A stretch of 64,000 nt of DNA, taken from NCBI RefSeq assembly GCF_004769195.1, contig NZ_RQET01000001.1, positions 1 through 64,000 on the forward strand, given 5' to 3'. A program made the position numbers and the translations under genes. Source of the DNA: Leptospira fletcheri (GTDB taxonomy: Bacteria; Spirochaetota; Leptospiria; Leptospirales; Leptospiraceae). Positions within the stretch are counted from its first letter, which is position 1; every line of letters begins with the position of its first letter. Of this stretch, positions 1-7,193 are shown in pieces. A model generated the notes under the pieces. The model saw only the letters and a list, made by a program, of their open reading frames with translations, searched no databases and was not told where the DNA came from.

Positions 1-75
1 TTAAAAGGACTAAAACCGCCCGGCTTTTCGTAATTACTTGGCAAATTGCCCATATGATAAATACTATTTCCGAAT
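1..75. repeat. Direct repeat of part of the DUF4157 gene (copy A)
   Basis: These 75 bases match positions 619-693 base for base (constant offset of 618). The match stops abruptly after position 75. The copy at 619-693 lies inside the metallopeptidase-like gene read on the minus strand, just downstream of its HELTH motif as written on the plus strand. This copy is therefore a displaced piece of that gene. It probably continues beyond the left edge of the window, so its true length is unknown. Confidence 0.9.
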
Positions 76-287
76 CGAAAATGGAAAGTGTATGGGAAAT
101 TGATACAGGTCTGTACAATACAAAGGGTAAATCTTATCCGAGAGTCATTTATTATGGACAAATAAATTTTTCTGATAAGGAGACTACTTTGCAAAGGCCT
201 TTGCCGTTGGAAAAAGGAGCGAGATATGCAGTTCAAATTGTAATGAGCGGATCTCCACGGTATATTGAACTTGAATTTACTCAATAA
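54..287 (+). pseudogene. Chimeric small ORF: 3-prime fragment of an unknown gene
   Basis: The open frame codes for 77 residues. Its first seven or so codons (54-75) are antisense to the duplicated metallopeptidase fragment, so the start is accidental. The remainder (76-287) reads as a plausible protein tail rich in Tyr, Ile and Lys with no match I recognise. Its base use is AT-rich, unlike the GC-richer chromosome to the right, which suggests transferred DNA. The most likely reading is the 3-prime end of a plus-strand gene whose front was replaced when the repeat landed. A short genuine small protein cannot be excluded. Confidence 0.4.
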
Positions 288-383
288 ACACACGTTGAGT
301 CCTGAACCTCGCAAAAACTAAAATATCTTGCAGGCGAGATCCTACCTTACCCGTTTTTTCTGGATCTTCTCTTATAAAAGATC

Positions 384-1094
384 CTAAATCCCAAACCTAT
401 GCATCCTAGAAAAGGCAGAATCCAAAAAACCAAATGCCAATTTGTTTCGGGTAGATAATAAGAGAAAAAGAAGCTCTGAATAATATCTAAGGCTAAAAGC
501 AATGACTTTAAATACAGTTCCAACTATCGGAATTTGTCCTAAAGTTGACCCAATAATGGTATTGTCCTGTTGTACAGTATGTGTCAATTCATGTGCCAGC
601 TGACCAAGGTCATTTTTATTAAAAGGACTAAAACCGCCCGGCTTTTCGTAATTACTTGGCAAATTGCCCATATGATAAATACTATTTCCGAATGTAACAT
701 CGACATTTATAAACCCCACTCCCTTTATTGCACTCCTAACCAATGACCCACCATTGATTAAGTTAATATTATCTAAATTCAATATAGGGAATAAGGGTTG
801 TAAAAATATTTTCTCGTATGGAGTCAAGTTACGTTGAGTAAGACCTTGCCCTTTCCATTGCTGAAACAAAGCTTCACTGTGCGGTTTTTCGATATCCAAT
901 GGTAAACGTAAGTTTTTGATATATTCTGCTGTCTCCGCGGTGGTTAATGGTCGTATTTTCGCGAATTGATCTAATTGTTCATTGCGATTTGCTGCTTTCT
1001 CCAACCCATCGTATATTACCTTCTCATCTCCTGTTAAGGCATAGCCCATGGATCGCTTCGCTTGCCGCCTGAACTCCATGCGAGGAAAGCTCAT
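384..1094 (-). CDS. DUF4157-like putative zinc metallopeptidase (HELTH motif), possibly truncated
   Basis: Encodes up to 236 residues. The diagnostic element is a zinc-protease signature, LAHELTHTVQQ, about two thirds of the way along. It matches the HELTHVVQQ-type motif of DUF4157 proteins, which often accompany extracellular contractile injection systems or polymorphic toxins. A hydrophobic stretch follows the motif. The N-terminal 25 residues overlap another minus-strand frame (1024-1278), which suggests a frameshift separating a longer protein into two pieces. Base composition is AT-rich compared with the main chromosome. No injection-system genes are visible here, so it is an orphan. The family call rests on the motif alone, and substrate and role are unknown. 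Confidence 0.55.
   Translation of the reverse strand: MSFPRMEFRRQAKRSMGYALTGDEKVIYDGLEKAANRNEQLDQFAKIRPLTTAETAEYIKNLRLPLDIEKPHSEALFQQWKGQGLTQRNLTPYEKIFLQPLFPILNLDNINLINGGSLVRSAIKGVGFINVDVTFGNSIYHMGNLPSNYEKPGGFSPFNKNDLGQLAHELTHTVQQDNTIIGSTLGQIPIVGTVFKVIAFSLRYYSELLFLLLSTRNKLAFGFLDSAFSRMHRFGI
619..693. repeat. Direct repeat of part of the DUF4157 gene (copy B)
   Basis: Partner of the repeat at positions 1-75, with identical sequence. Here it sits in its natural place, within the minus-strand metallopeptidase-like gene at 384-1094. The two copies lie in the same orientation about 0.6 kb apart. This fits local duplication or repeated insertion in a decaying accessory segment. Confidence 0.9.
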
Positions 1095-1278
1095 TGTGAA
1101 ATATTTGCGAATCTGTCAAAAAGGATCCTTTCGTAAATAGGCTCTTTGTTCTCTCTTGAACACCAAACCAGAATGTCGAAGGCTCAGTTAATTCTGGCAA
1201 TGCTTTAGATGAACTTGCAAATCCTGCATCAGTTGCCATACCGTCATCTAAGTAGGAATTCTTACGATTCGGATCCAA
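1024..1278 (-). pseudogene. Upstream fragment of the metallopeptidase-like gene, frameshifted
   Basis: An 84-residue minus-strand frame ending inside the start of the HELTH-motif gene. It overlaps that gene by 71 bases in a different frame. The arrangement is what a single base insertion or deletion near 1030-1090 would produce in a longer ancestral gene. The 5-prime end lies about 25 bases from the IS remnant that begins near 1301, so the insertion may have removed the original start. No domain is recognisable in this part. It could instead be a spurious ORF. Confidence 0.3.
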
Positions 1279-1300
1279 ATTACCGGCTAAATAATTCCCC

Positions 1301-1623
1301 TTCTCTTCTTACGGATATATAAGACCCGAGTATTCCCAGCTTTACCTAAATGTATTCTGTTTCTTCCGGAATCTGAAGGTATTCGGGTTAGATGCGATCG
1401 TCAAAGGATGGTGGGAGAGAATCGGAGTCGTCGAGCAAGGGACAGAGGTCGAGGCAAGCGAAGGGCAAAGCAAGCCGCTTCATTTTGGGGGAAAAACGAG
1501 GCGGTTAGAAGCTCCACCTGCTTCGCAGGCGCCTCGTTTTTCTCCTAAGCTGAAAGCTATTATACAGACCACTGTGCGGATTAGCAACAAAAAATGCTTA
1601 CTTATTTCCCCAGTACAATCCTA
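1301..1623 (+). pseudogene. 3-prime remnant of an IS1595-family transposase
   Basis: Reading from about 1301, the frame gives the last ~105 residues of a transposase closely resembling the C-terminus of the fuller copy that follows it (same PEYSQLYLN, FCFFRNL and RLEAPPASQAPRFSP blocks). It ends at a TAA at 1621-1623. Everything upstream, including the catalytic residues, is missing, so it cannot be active. Compared with the second copy it has scattered differences up to about 1490 and then near-identity (one difference seen) from about 1491 to 1603. Confidence 0.85.
1492..1541. terminator. Bidirectional terminator-like hairpin in IS remnant
   Basis: A perfect 12-base inverted repeat, AAAAACGAGGCG at 1492-1503 and CGCCTCGTTTTT at 1530-1541. 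An inner CCTGC/GCAGG stem with a TTC loop stacks on it, leaving a 13-base bulge on the left arm. The A-run on one side and the T-run on the other make it look like an intrinsic terminator in both directions. It lies within the transposase reading frame of the remnant. Confidence 0.6.
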
Positions 1624-2906
1624 ACAAAGGAGAAGCGGAGAACAAAGAAGCTTCCGCCCTTCCTCTAAAAACGGAATACTATCATAAGATCACAGAGTTC
1701 TTCTTAGATACCTTCTACCCTAAGTTCTGCCCGGAATGTAAGATCCAATTAACGAAGAAAATCGCAACAAGAGACTACCTGATTCGCTGCGAAGAGTGCC
1801 ACTACCTCACCTCAAGACTCTCATATACTCCCCTCCACCATTTTAAGCTACCCTTGTGGGTATTCGGATACGTGCTGGAAGAAGCATACCTCCAAAGCCC
1901 GAAAGTTCTCACAGCCTCCGCGATTCAGAAGAAAACCGGGATCTCCTACAAAACGGCACTACTTCTAAAACGCAGGATCCAAATCTTCGCAAGTGAACAA
2001 AAAGAGAACGTAAGAGACATGCTGTATTCAAAACTACAGACGGAGATTGAAGCGGAATTTTTAAAGGAAAACCGGCGCATTGAATTTCCAAAACGATCTA
2101 AAACCGGGCGCAAACCTAAAACAGAAGAAGCAAATTTCGCGGAGAAAAGCGCACCTAAGAAGAATACCAATCCCCCACTAACCATAATGAACGCGGATAC
2201 AGTAGTACTCTATTCAGCCTCCCAGAGAGCAAATAAAGGCCGTAAAAGGCATAAACACAACGGTTCTACAGCATCTATCTATATGAGTGAGAAACTAGGC
2301 GGGAGACAGGTAGGAACCTTAGTGCATACAATCGCGGGAAGTAATGGAGCGTTAATCTTAGATTCTGTACCAGACCAAAAGATGAATACTTTAGGGCCGA
2401 TTATAAGAAGGAATATCCCAGAAAGATCACCTATACACACGGATTCAGGGTATCCTTGGCTAAATAGCGTATATGAAAGCCACAGAATGGTGAATCATTC
2501 GGCCCACTCTAAGGACAAGAGATACCAATGGGCGAGAAATCGCTGGGTAACAAAAGACGGAGTTCACATCCAGTACGCGGAGGGAAACCACAGAGCGATC
2601 AAGCAGGCATTCTCTTCCTACGGATACATTAGGCCGGAGTATTCCCAGCTTTACCTAAACGAGTTCTGTTTCTTCCGGAATCTAAGGGTATTCGGGTTGG
2701 ATGCGATCGTAAAAAGCTGGAGGGAGAGAATCGGGGTCGTCGAGGAAAGCGCCAAAGCGGACCAAGGGCAAATCGAGCCGCTTCATTCGGGGGGAAAAAC
2801 GAGGCGGTTAGAAGCTCCACCTGCTTCGCAGGCGCCTCGTTTTTCTCCTAAGCTGAAAGCTATTATACAAACCACTGTGCGGATTAGCAACAAAAAATGC
2901 TTACTT
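1594..2906 (+). mobile_element. IS1595-family insertion sequence, nearly complete, ends uncertain
   Basis: The element is defined by a full-length transposase and by a right end shared with the upstream remnant. Both copies carry the same sequence up to an ...ATGCTTACTT boundary (1594-1603 and 2897-2906) and then diverge. I could not find a convincing left terminal inverted repeat. The left side abuts the remnant directly, so the copy may have lost its own left end or may be a recombinant between two tandem copies. It lies immediately against the 3-prime end of the lipoprotein gene at 2901. Confidence 0.7.
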
Positions 2907-2924
2907 CCTGACCTCTCTCTTTAG
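1594..2924 (+). CDS. IS1595-family (ISXO2-like) transposase, start anomalous
   Basis: The protein frame runs without a stop from about 1611 to 2924. It carries an N-terminal zinc ribbon (CPEC, then CEEC about 15 residues later), a helix-turn-helix-like segment, and a DDE-type core. Candidate catalytic residues are Asp in MNADTV, Asp in IHTDSGY and Glu/His in YAEGNHR, the pattern of IS1595-family transposases. There is no ATG, GTG or TTG in this frame before a TTG at 1854, which would delete the zinc ribbon. An ATG at 1594 is one frame away. Reading from it meets T-TTC-CCC at 1605-1611, and a -1 slip there enters the transposase frame. A single lost C would explain the same thing. The last ~40 residues contain a perfect inverted repeat. 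The stop overlaps the end of the convergent lipoprotein gene. Confidence 0.75.
2795..2844. terminator. Bidirectional terminator-like hairpin inside transposase 3-prime end
   Basis: Same structure as at 1492-1541: AAAAACGAGGCG at 2795-2806 pairs with CGCCTCGTTTTT at 2833-2844, with the inner CCTGC-TTC-GCAGG stem. It sits inside the transposase codons for the RLEAPPASQAP segment, about 80 bases before the stop. On the minus strand it lies just downstream of the lipoprotein gene stop (2901), so it could terminate that transcript. Confidence 0.6.
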
Positions 2925-3539
2925 ATCCTCTTTTACCTTGTCTCTCGTTGTCCCGCTCCGATTTTCCAGTCGGATCGTATAATGGATCTGGTATTTAGTA
3001 ACCACCGGTTTTTCTTCGGAATGTTCCATAGCCCAACGAGTCACATCGTTTTGGATCACTTTCGCCAAGTCGTTGATTCTGGGTACCCGAGTATTGAATC
3101 GGATCGTTTCCACCGCGCCGGTGTTTCCATTCAGGATCACTAAAATGATCCCGTCATCGGTAAAATTGATCCGATTGTACTTGGCGAGTTCCTCGCTGAT
3201 AAGTGCATCCCCGCCCTTATCTACTTTTCTGTGAATGAACTTCGCTCCGCGGATTTGTCGCAATTTATAATGATCACTCGTGATATAGACCCGGAAGTAT
3301 TCGCTCGAATCCTTGGAAAGCGTCTGAAAGGACGCCGGATCATTCGTCGTGATTTTTACTTCGTTCCCCTCTTCGTCCAATACGGTCTCAAGTTCGCCCG
3401 CAGGATTCGGCAAAGGCTGCGCCTTCGGATCCTCGGTAGCGGACTTAGAAGCGCTGACGCAACCGACAAGTAAAATAACCAGCGTAAAAACGAACGCAGC
3501 AATAGGAGTTTTCACTCTCCTCTCGTATATTTCTCTCAT
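2901..3539 (-). CDS. Predicted lipoprotein of unknown function
   Basis: Starting at the ATG at 3539 the protein has a charged n-region, a hydrophobic helix and the lipobox LVGC, so it should be exported and lipidated at Cys around residue 26. An upstream start at 3551 adds four residues. The mature part is polar. A short Ala/Ser/Pro-rich linker is followed by a mixed alpha-beta region with no motif I recognise. The stop codon and final Lys codon lie in the sequence shared with the IS right end, so the insertion appears to have supplied the very end of the protein. The gene lies downstream of mgtE on the same strand, about 50 bases away. Function unknown. Confidence 0.75.
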   Translation of the reverse strand: MREIYERRVKTPIAAFVFTLVILLVGCVSASKSATEDPKAQPLPNPAGELETVLDEEGNEVKITTNDPASFQTLSKDSSEYFRVYITSDHYKLRQIRGAKFIHRKVDKGGDALISEELAKYNRINFTDDGIILVILNGNTGAVETIRFNTRVPRINDLAKVIQNDVTRWAMEHSEEKPVVTKYQIHYTIRLENRSGTTRDKVKEDLKREVRK

Positions 3540-3588
3540 GAAAAATCCCAATCCATTTCTATATTTAAATAAAGACGAAGGAACGCGC

Positions 3589-4980
3589 TCACAGATAACC
3601 CAAAAATAACGTGGCCAACCCTAAGAAGCAGAAAAATCCGAAAATATCCGTCGTAGTAGTCACGAAAATGGAAGATGCGATTGCAGGGTCGATTCCCAAT
3701 ACGCGAAGAAGCATGGGAATCGATGCGCCTAACAATGCGGCCATGATGAGATTCGCCAGCATGGCAAAAAAGATGACAAGAGACAGGGCCAATTTTCCGG
3801 AGTAAAGATACACTGCTCCACCTGCAATTGCCCCGATCGTGATCCCGTTGATCACCCCTATGATACATTCCTTTCGAAATCCCGTGCCCCAATTCCTAGG
3901 GCTCAAATCTCCCGTGGCGATATTTCGTACTACCACCGTGATGGCCTGCGTTCCCGCATTCCCCCCCATTCCCGCAACGATCGGCATCAATGCCGCCAGT
4001 AATACGAAGGATTGGATCGTATCCTCGAAAAGCGAAACTGTGGAAGCGGCCAATACCGCGTTCCCCAGATTGATCACAAGCCAAATCAATCTTCTACGGA
4101 TGGAATCCCAGATGGAAGTATTCAGCCTTTCCTCTTCGGAAACTCCCCCCATCCTCAGGATATCCTCGGAAGCCTCCTCCTGAACGATATCAAGAATGTC
4201 GTCTACGGTAATCCTTCCGATGATCCTGTCCAAATCATCCACTACAGCTGCCGAGACTAGGTCGTATTTTCGGAATACTCGCGCTACCTCTTCCTGGTCC
4301 GTATCGTAGTGGATCGAAAATACCTCTTCCTTTACAAGTTTCGCTACTTTCTGGTTTAGGGGGGCGAGAAACAAATCCTTTAACCGGATAAAACCTTTCA
4401 GGTGATTCTCCTCATCCGTTATATAGAGAAGATAGATATCATCCGTTTCCTTTGCGACCTTTCTCAGTTTGATGATTGCCTTGCGGACGGTATCGGTCTC
4501 GTACGCGGCTGCGAATTCCGTCGTCATTAAACGACCGGCGGTATATTCCCGGAAATTCAACTGTTTCCGGATTTGGGAAGAATCTTCCCGATCGAGGGAG
4601 TTTAGAATCTCTTCCGCCTTTTCCTTCGGAATCTCGGAGATCAGATTCGTAAATTCGTCTGTCTCTAGATTTTCCACGATGGGGGAAATTTCATGAACGT
4701 TCAGACGGGAGATGAAATCCGCCTGTAGTTCTTCGTCGAACTCTACGAGAATCGCGGATTGCATTTCGGAATCGCAAAGCCGGAAAACGTAAAACGCATC
4801 CTCTTCGTCCAATTTTTCCAGCACCTCCGCGATATCCGCCGGGTGATTGGCTTGTAAAAAGGAGAGTAGATAGGAATTGTCTTTGGATTCTATACTTTCG
4901 GAGAGGGATTCGAGCCATTCCGCGGAATGCAGGTTGGCCTTGGCGGAAACCGGATCCTTTGCACTGCGTTTGTCATCCAT
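3589..4980 (-). CDS. mgtE: Magnesium transporter MgtE
   Basis: A 463-residue Mg2+ channel of the inner membrane. In order: an N-terminal superhelical domain (about residues 25-140), two CBS domains that sense cytoplasmic Mg2+ (about 150-275), and a C-terminal five-helix membrane domain from about residue 295. The family signature PIVAGMGGNAGTQ lies at about 333-345. Length is normal for the family. I chose the ATG at 4980 because a GGGGAGG ribosome site lies about 9 bases upstream. A longer frame to 5034 adds 18 non-conserved residues. It is divergent from the OmpA-like gene and upstream of the lipoprotein at 2901-3539. Confidence 0.95.
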   Translation of the reverse strand: MDDKRSAKDPVSAKANLHSAEWLESLSESIESKDNSYLLSFLQANHPADIAEVLEKLDEEDAFYVFRLCDSEMQSAILVEFDEELQADFISRLNVHEISPIVENLETDEFTNLISEIPKEKAEEILNSLDREDSSQIRKQLNFREYTAGRLMTTEFAAAYETDTVRKAIIKLRKVAKETDDIYLLYITDEENHLKGFIRLKDLFLAPLNQKVAKLVKEEVFSIHYDTDQEEVARVFRKYDLVSAAVVDDLDRIIGRITVDDILDIVQEEASEDILRMGGVSEEERLNTSIWDSIRRRLIWLVINLGNAVLAASTVSLFEDTIQSFVLLAALMPIVAGMGGNAGTQAITVVVRNIATGDLSPRNWGTGFRKECIIGVINGITIGAIAGGAVYLYSGKLALSLVIFFAMLANLIMAALLGASIPMLLRVLGIDPAIASSIFVTTTTDIFGFFCFLGLATLFLGYL

Positions 4981-5068
4981 CTGGACCGAACCTCCCCTTT
5001 CCCGACAGATTCCGAAAAGATTTCCAGTCATCAATGACTTTCCGATTTTTCCTCCAAGAGTTTTTCAT

Positions 5069-5095
5069 TTGACTCGGCGTTTGCCCGCTTAGAAT
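5069..5095 (+). promoter_or_regulatory. Candidate promoter for the OmpA-like gene
   Basis: A TTGACT -35-like hexamer at 5069-5074 and a TAGAAT -10-like hexamer at 5090-5095. The 15-base spacer is shorter than ideal. It lies 24 bases before the start of the OmpA-like gene, in the divergent gap with mgtE. Confidence 0.35.
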
Positions 5096-5119
5096 GGAAC
5101 CAGGTCCATCGAAAACAAT

Positions 5120-6145
5120 ATGAAAATCTCCGGCGCAAAATCGATCTTTCTCTGGATTCTCCTTCTAGCCTCCGTCTTCCCGGCTCGAGCCGACGTCATT
5201 TATTATCCTTGGGAATACAACAAACTCTACAATGAAAAGGTCGCCGTGGAGTTGGAACTGGATTCCTTGAAGACCCGCTACAGAAACGAAAGTGAGAATT
5301 CCAAAAAGGAAAAAATCACTCTGGAAAGTCGGATCCAAAGTTTGGAGGAACAGCTCGCAAACGAAAAATCCTTCCGCGAAACGGACAAAAACCAGCACGC
5401 GGAACAGATCAAAAACCTGGAAAATCAGATCGCCGTCCTCAAGGCCAAAAGCAGCAACAAGGAGAAAGAGCTCTTGGACGAAAACGCCAAGCAGTCCAAA
5501 AAATACCAGGACCTGATCTCCGAATTGAAATCCTCTTTGGAACAGGAAAAGCGGGATTGCATCAAAAAAACAGAAGATTTGAAAAAGGACTATGAGACTA
5601 AGATCGCTTCCTTGGAAGCGAGGATCGCTTCTTTGAACGACGAAATCGCGAAACTCAAGGATTTATCGGAGAACCAAAAGAACGAAAACGATCGTCTGAA
5701 AAAGCAGGCGGATGAATTGGAGGAAAAACTGAAAGGGGAAATCTCGAAGGGACAAATTCGGGTAAAAAGATTTGCCGGACGACTCATCATCAACGTGGAC
5801 GATCAAATTTCCTTCGATTCCGGATCGGCGGATTTAAAAAAACAGATTCTACCCGCTTTGGATAAAGTGAAGGAGATCCTTTCCAATTACCCTGGGAACA
5901 TCATTACTGTAGAAGGACACACGGACAACGTACCGATCCGAACCAAGAAATTCCAGGATAACTGGCAGCTTTCTACGGAACGGGCTCTTTCCGTACTTCG
6001 CTTCCTGTTGGATGATAAAAAGTTGGATGCTCGGAATTTCTCTGCCGCTGGGTATGGAGAATTTGCACCTCTCGTTTCCAACGATACTCCCGAAAACAAA
6101 GCTCTCAACCGCAGGGTGGATATCGTTGTCGTCCCGCGCAAATAG
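5120..6145 (+). CDS. OmpA-family protein with long periplasmic coiled coil
   Basis: 341 residues. A Sec signal peptide ends near ARA-D at about residue 24. Next comes a long Lys/Glu-rich coiled coil (about 30-210). The C-terminal OmpA-like domain (about 225-341) carries the peptidoglycan-binding signature region GHTDNVPI and the NWQLSTERA helix. Family knowledge says the C-terminal domain binds diaminopimelate in peptidoglycan; the coiled coil probably spans the periplasm or forms oligomers. No beta-barrel is visible, so it is more a periplasmic tether than a porin. The CDF transporter follows 13 bases downstream on the same strand and is probably co-transcribed. Confidence 0.88.
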   Translation: MKISGAKSIFLWILLLASVFPARADVIYYPWEYNKLYNEKVAVELELDSLKTRYRNESENSKKEKITLESRIQSLEEQLANEKSFRETDKNQHAEQIKNLENQIAVLKAKSSNKEKELLDENAKQSKKYQDLISELKSSLEQEKRDCIKKTEDLKKDYETKIASLEARIASLNDEIAKLKDLSENQKNENDRLKKQADELEEKLKGEISKGQIRVKRFAGRLIINVDDQISFDSGSADLKKQILPALDKVKEILSNYPGNIITVEGHTDNVPIRTKKFQDNWQLSTERALSVLRFLLDDKKLDARNFSAAGYGEFAPLVSNDTPENKALNRRVDIVVVPRK

Positions 6146-6158
6146 GAACGGTTCGGAA

Positions 6159-7193
6159 ATGACCAAATCGTCTCCGTCGAAAGGCGATCACTCTAAAAAC
6201 GCCTTCTCCGCCGATCCTTTTCTAAAGCAGACGATTCTCCGCCCGAAACGAAAGGGAACGGTGGGTTCTTTGCTTCTCGCAATCTTCTTGTCTTTGGGAA
6301 TCTTCTTTTGGGAAATCTGGGGCTCTTCCGCGAGCAAAAGCCTAGCGCTTCTTGCGGATGCCGGTCATGTGGTCTCCGACTCTTTCGCATTCCTGCTCAG
6401 TTTAAGCGCCGTTCTACTCGCCGACCGCAAACCGAATCGAACCATGAATTTTGGATATTTCCGGGTGGAAGTAATCGCGGCCTTTCTAAACTCCATTTTG
6501 ATCTTCGGAATCTCGGCGTTCATCCTATTCGAAGCCTGGGACCGCTTGCACGCCGGCTCCGTCGTCTCGCCGGACTTGATGTTCGCCTTCAGTCTAGGTA
6601 CCATTCTGTTCAATCTACTCTCCGTCGGAATCCTGAAAAGGGTCGCGGGGGACAATATCAACCTCAGATCCGCTTATCTCCACGTATTAAGCGACTTACT
6701 CGCCACAGTCGCCGTACTCCTCGGAGCGGTACTGATCCGATACACTCACTGGAATTGGATAGATCCGGTCATCAGCATCCTTCTCTCGATACTCATCATA
6801 AGATCGGCAGGATCCATCTTCAAAGAAAGTTTGCTCATTCTTTTAGAGGCGTCTCCGAATCCGGAAGAATGGGACCACCTCCGACGCGATGTCCTATCGG
6901 TTTCCGGAGTCACCAGCGTCCTGACTTTCCATAGCTGGAGCCTAACCAAGGGAATCCAAGCCTGCGCTTTCCGTCTCGGAATCGATCCCGGATCCGATCC
7001 TAAAAAGATCGTGGAAGAGGCGTATAGCATGCTTCGCGAAGAATGGAAATTCGAGCAGATCTATCTACAACTCGAAGAACCCAAATTAACGGAAAAATTG
7101 GACGGGATTCTGGTTAAGACCCTACAGGAAATGAAGCCGGAGGAATGGGGTCACAGCCACCACAACCACGATCATCCGGACCACCATCACTGA
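6159..7193 (+). CDS. Cation diffusion facilitator (CDF) metal efflux transporter
   Basis: 344 residues from the ATG at 6159, which follows an AGGAACGG ribosome site. It has six predicted membrane helices and two HxxxD-type metal-site helices (DAGHVVSD and YLHVLSDL), then a cytoplasmic C-terminal domain. The C-terminus is a His-rich tail (HSHHNHDHPDHHH), typical of Zn2+ or Co2+ exporters. The likely reaction is proton-coupled export of divalent metal from the cytoplasm. Its 3-prime end overlaps the convergent acyl-CoA dehydrogenase-like gene by 7 bases. A longer open frame to 6012 is antisense/shadow coding within the OmpA-like gene and is not used. Confidence 0.92.
   Translation: MTKSSPSKGDHSKNAFSADPFLKQTILRPKRKGTVGSLLLAIFLSLGIFFWEIWGSSASKSLALLADAGHVVSDSFAFLLSLSAVLLADRKPNRTMNFGYFRVEVIAAFLNSILIFGISAFILFEAWDRLHAGSVVSPDLMFAFSLGTILFNLLSVGILKRVAGDNINLRSAYLHVLSDLLATVAVLLGAVLIRYTHWNWIDPVISILLSILIIRSAGSIFKESLLILLEASPNPEEWDHLRRDVLSVSGVTSVLTFHSWSLTKGIQACAFRLGIDPGSDPKKIVEEAYSMLREEWKFEQIYLQLEEPKLTEKLDGILVKTLQEMKPEEWGHSHHNHDHPDHHH

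Noticed and set aside
362..384. GGATCTT/AAGATCC hairpin after the metallopeptidase gene
   Set aside because: The flanking run is on the wrong side for a minus-strand terminator, so I do not call it.
1492..1541. Hairpin considered as an integron attC site (GTTAGAA near the stem)
   Set aside because: The R-box does not fit GTTRRRY and there is no matching partner box or integrase. The transposase-tail reading is better.
6308..6934. A 208-residue plus-strand open frame
   Set aside because: It lies inside the CDF transporter in another frame, is Arg/Ser/Pro-rich and lacks a family or start signal. Shadow ORF.
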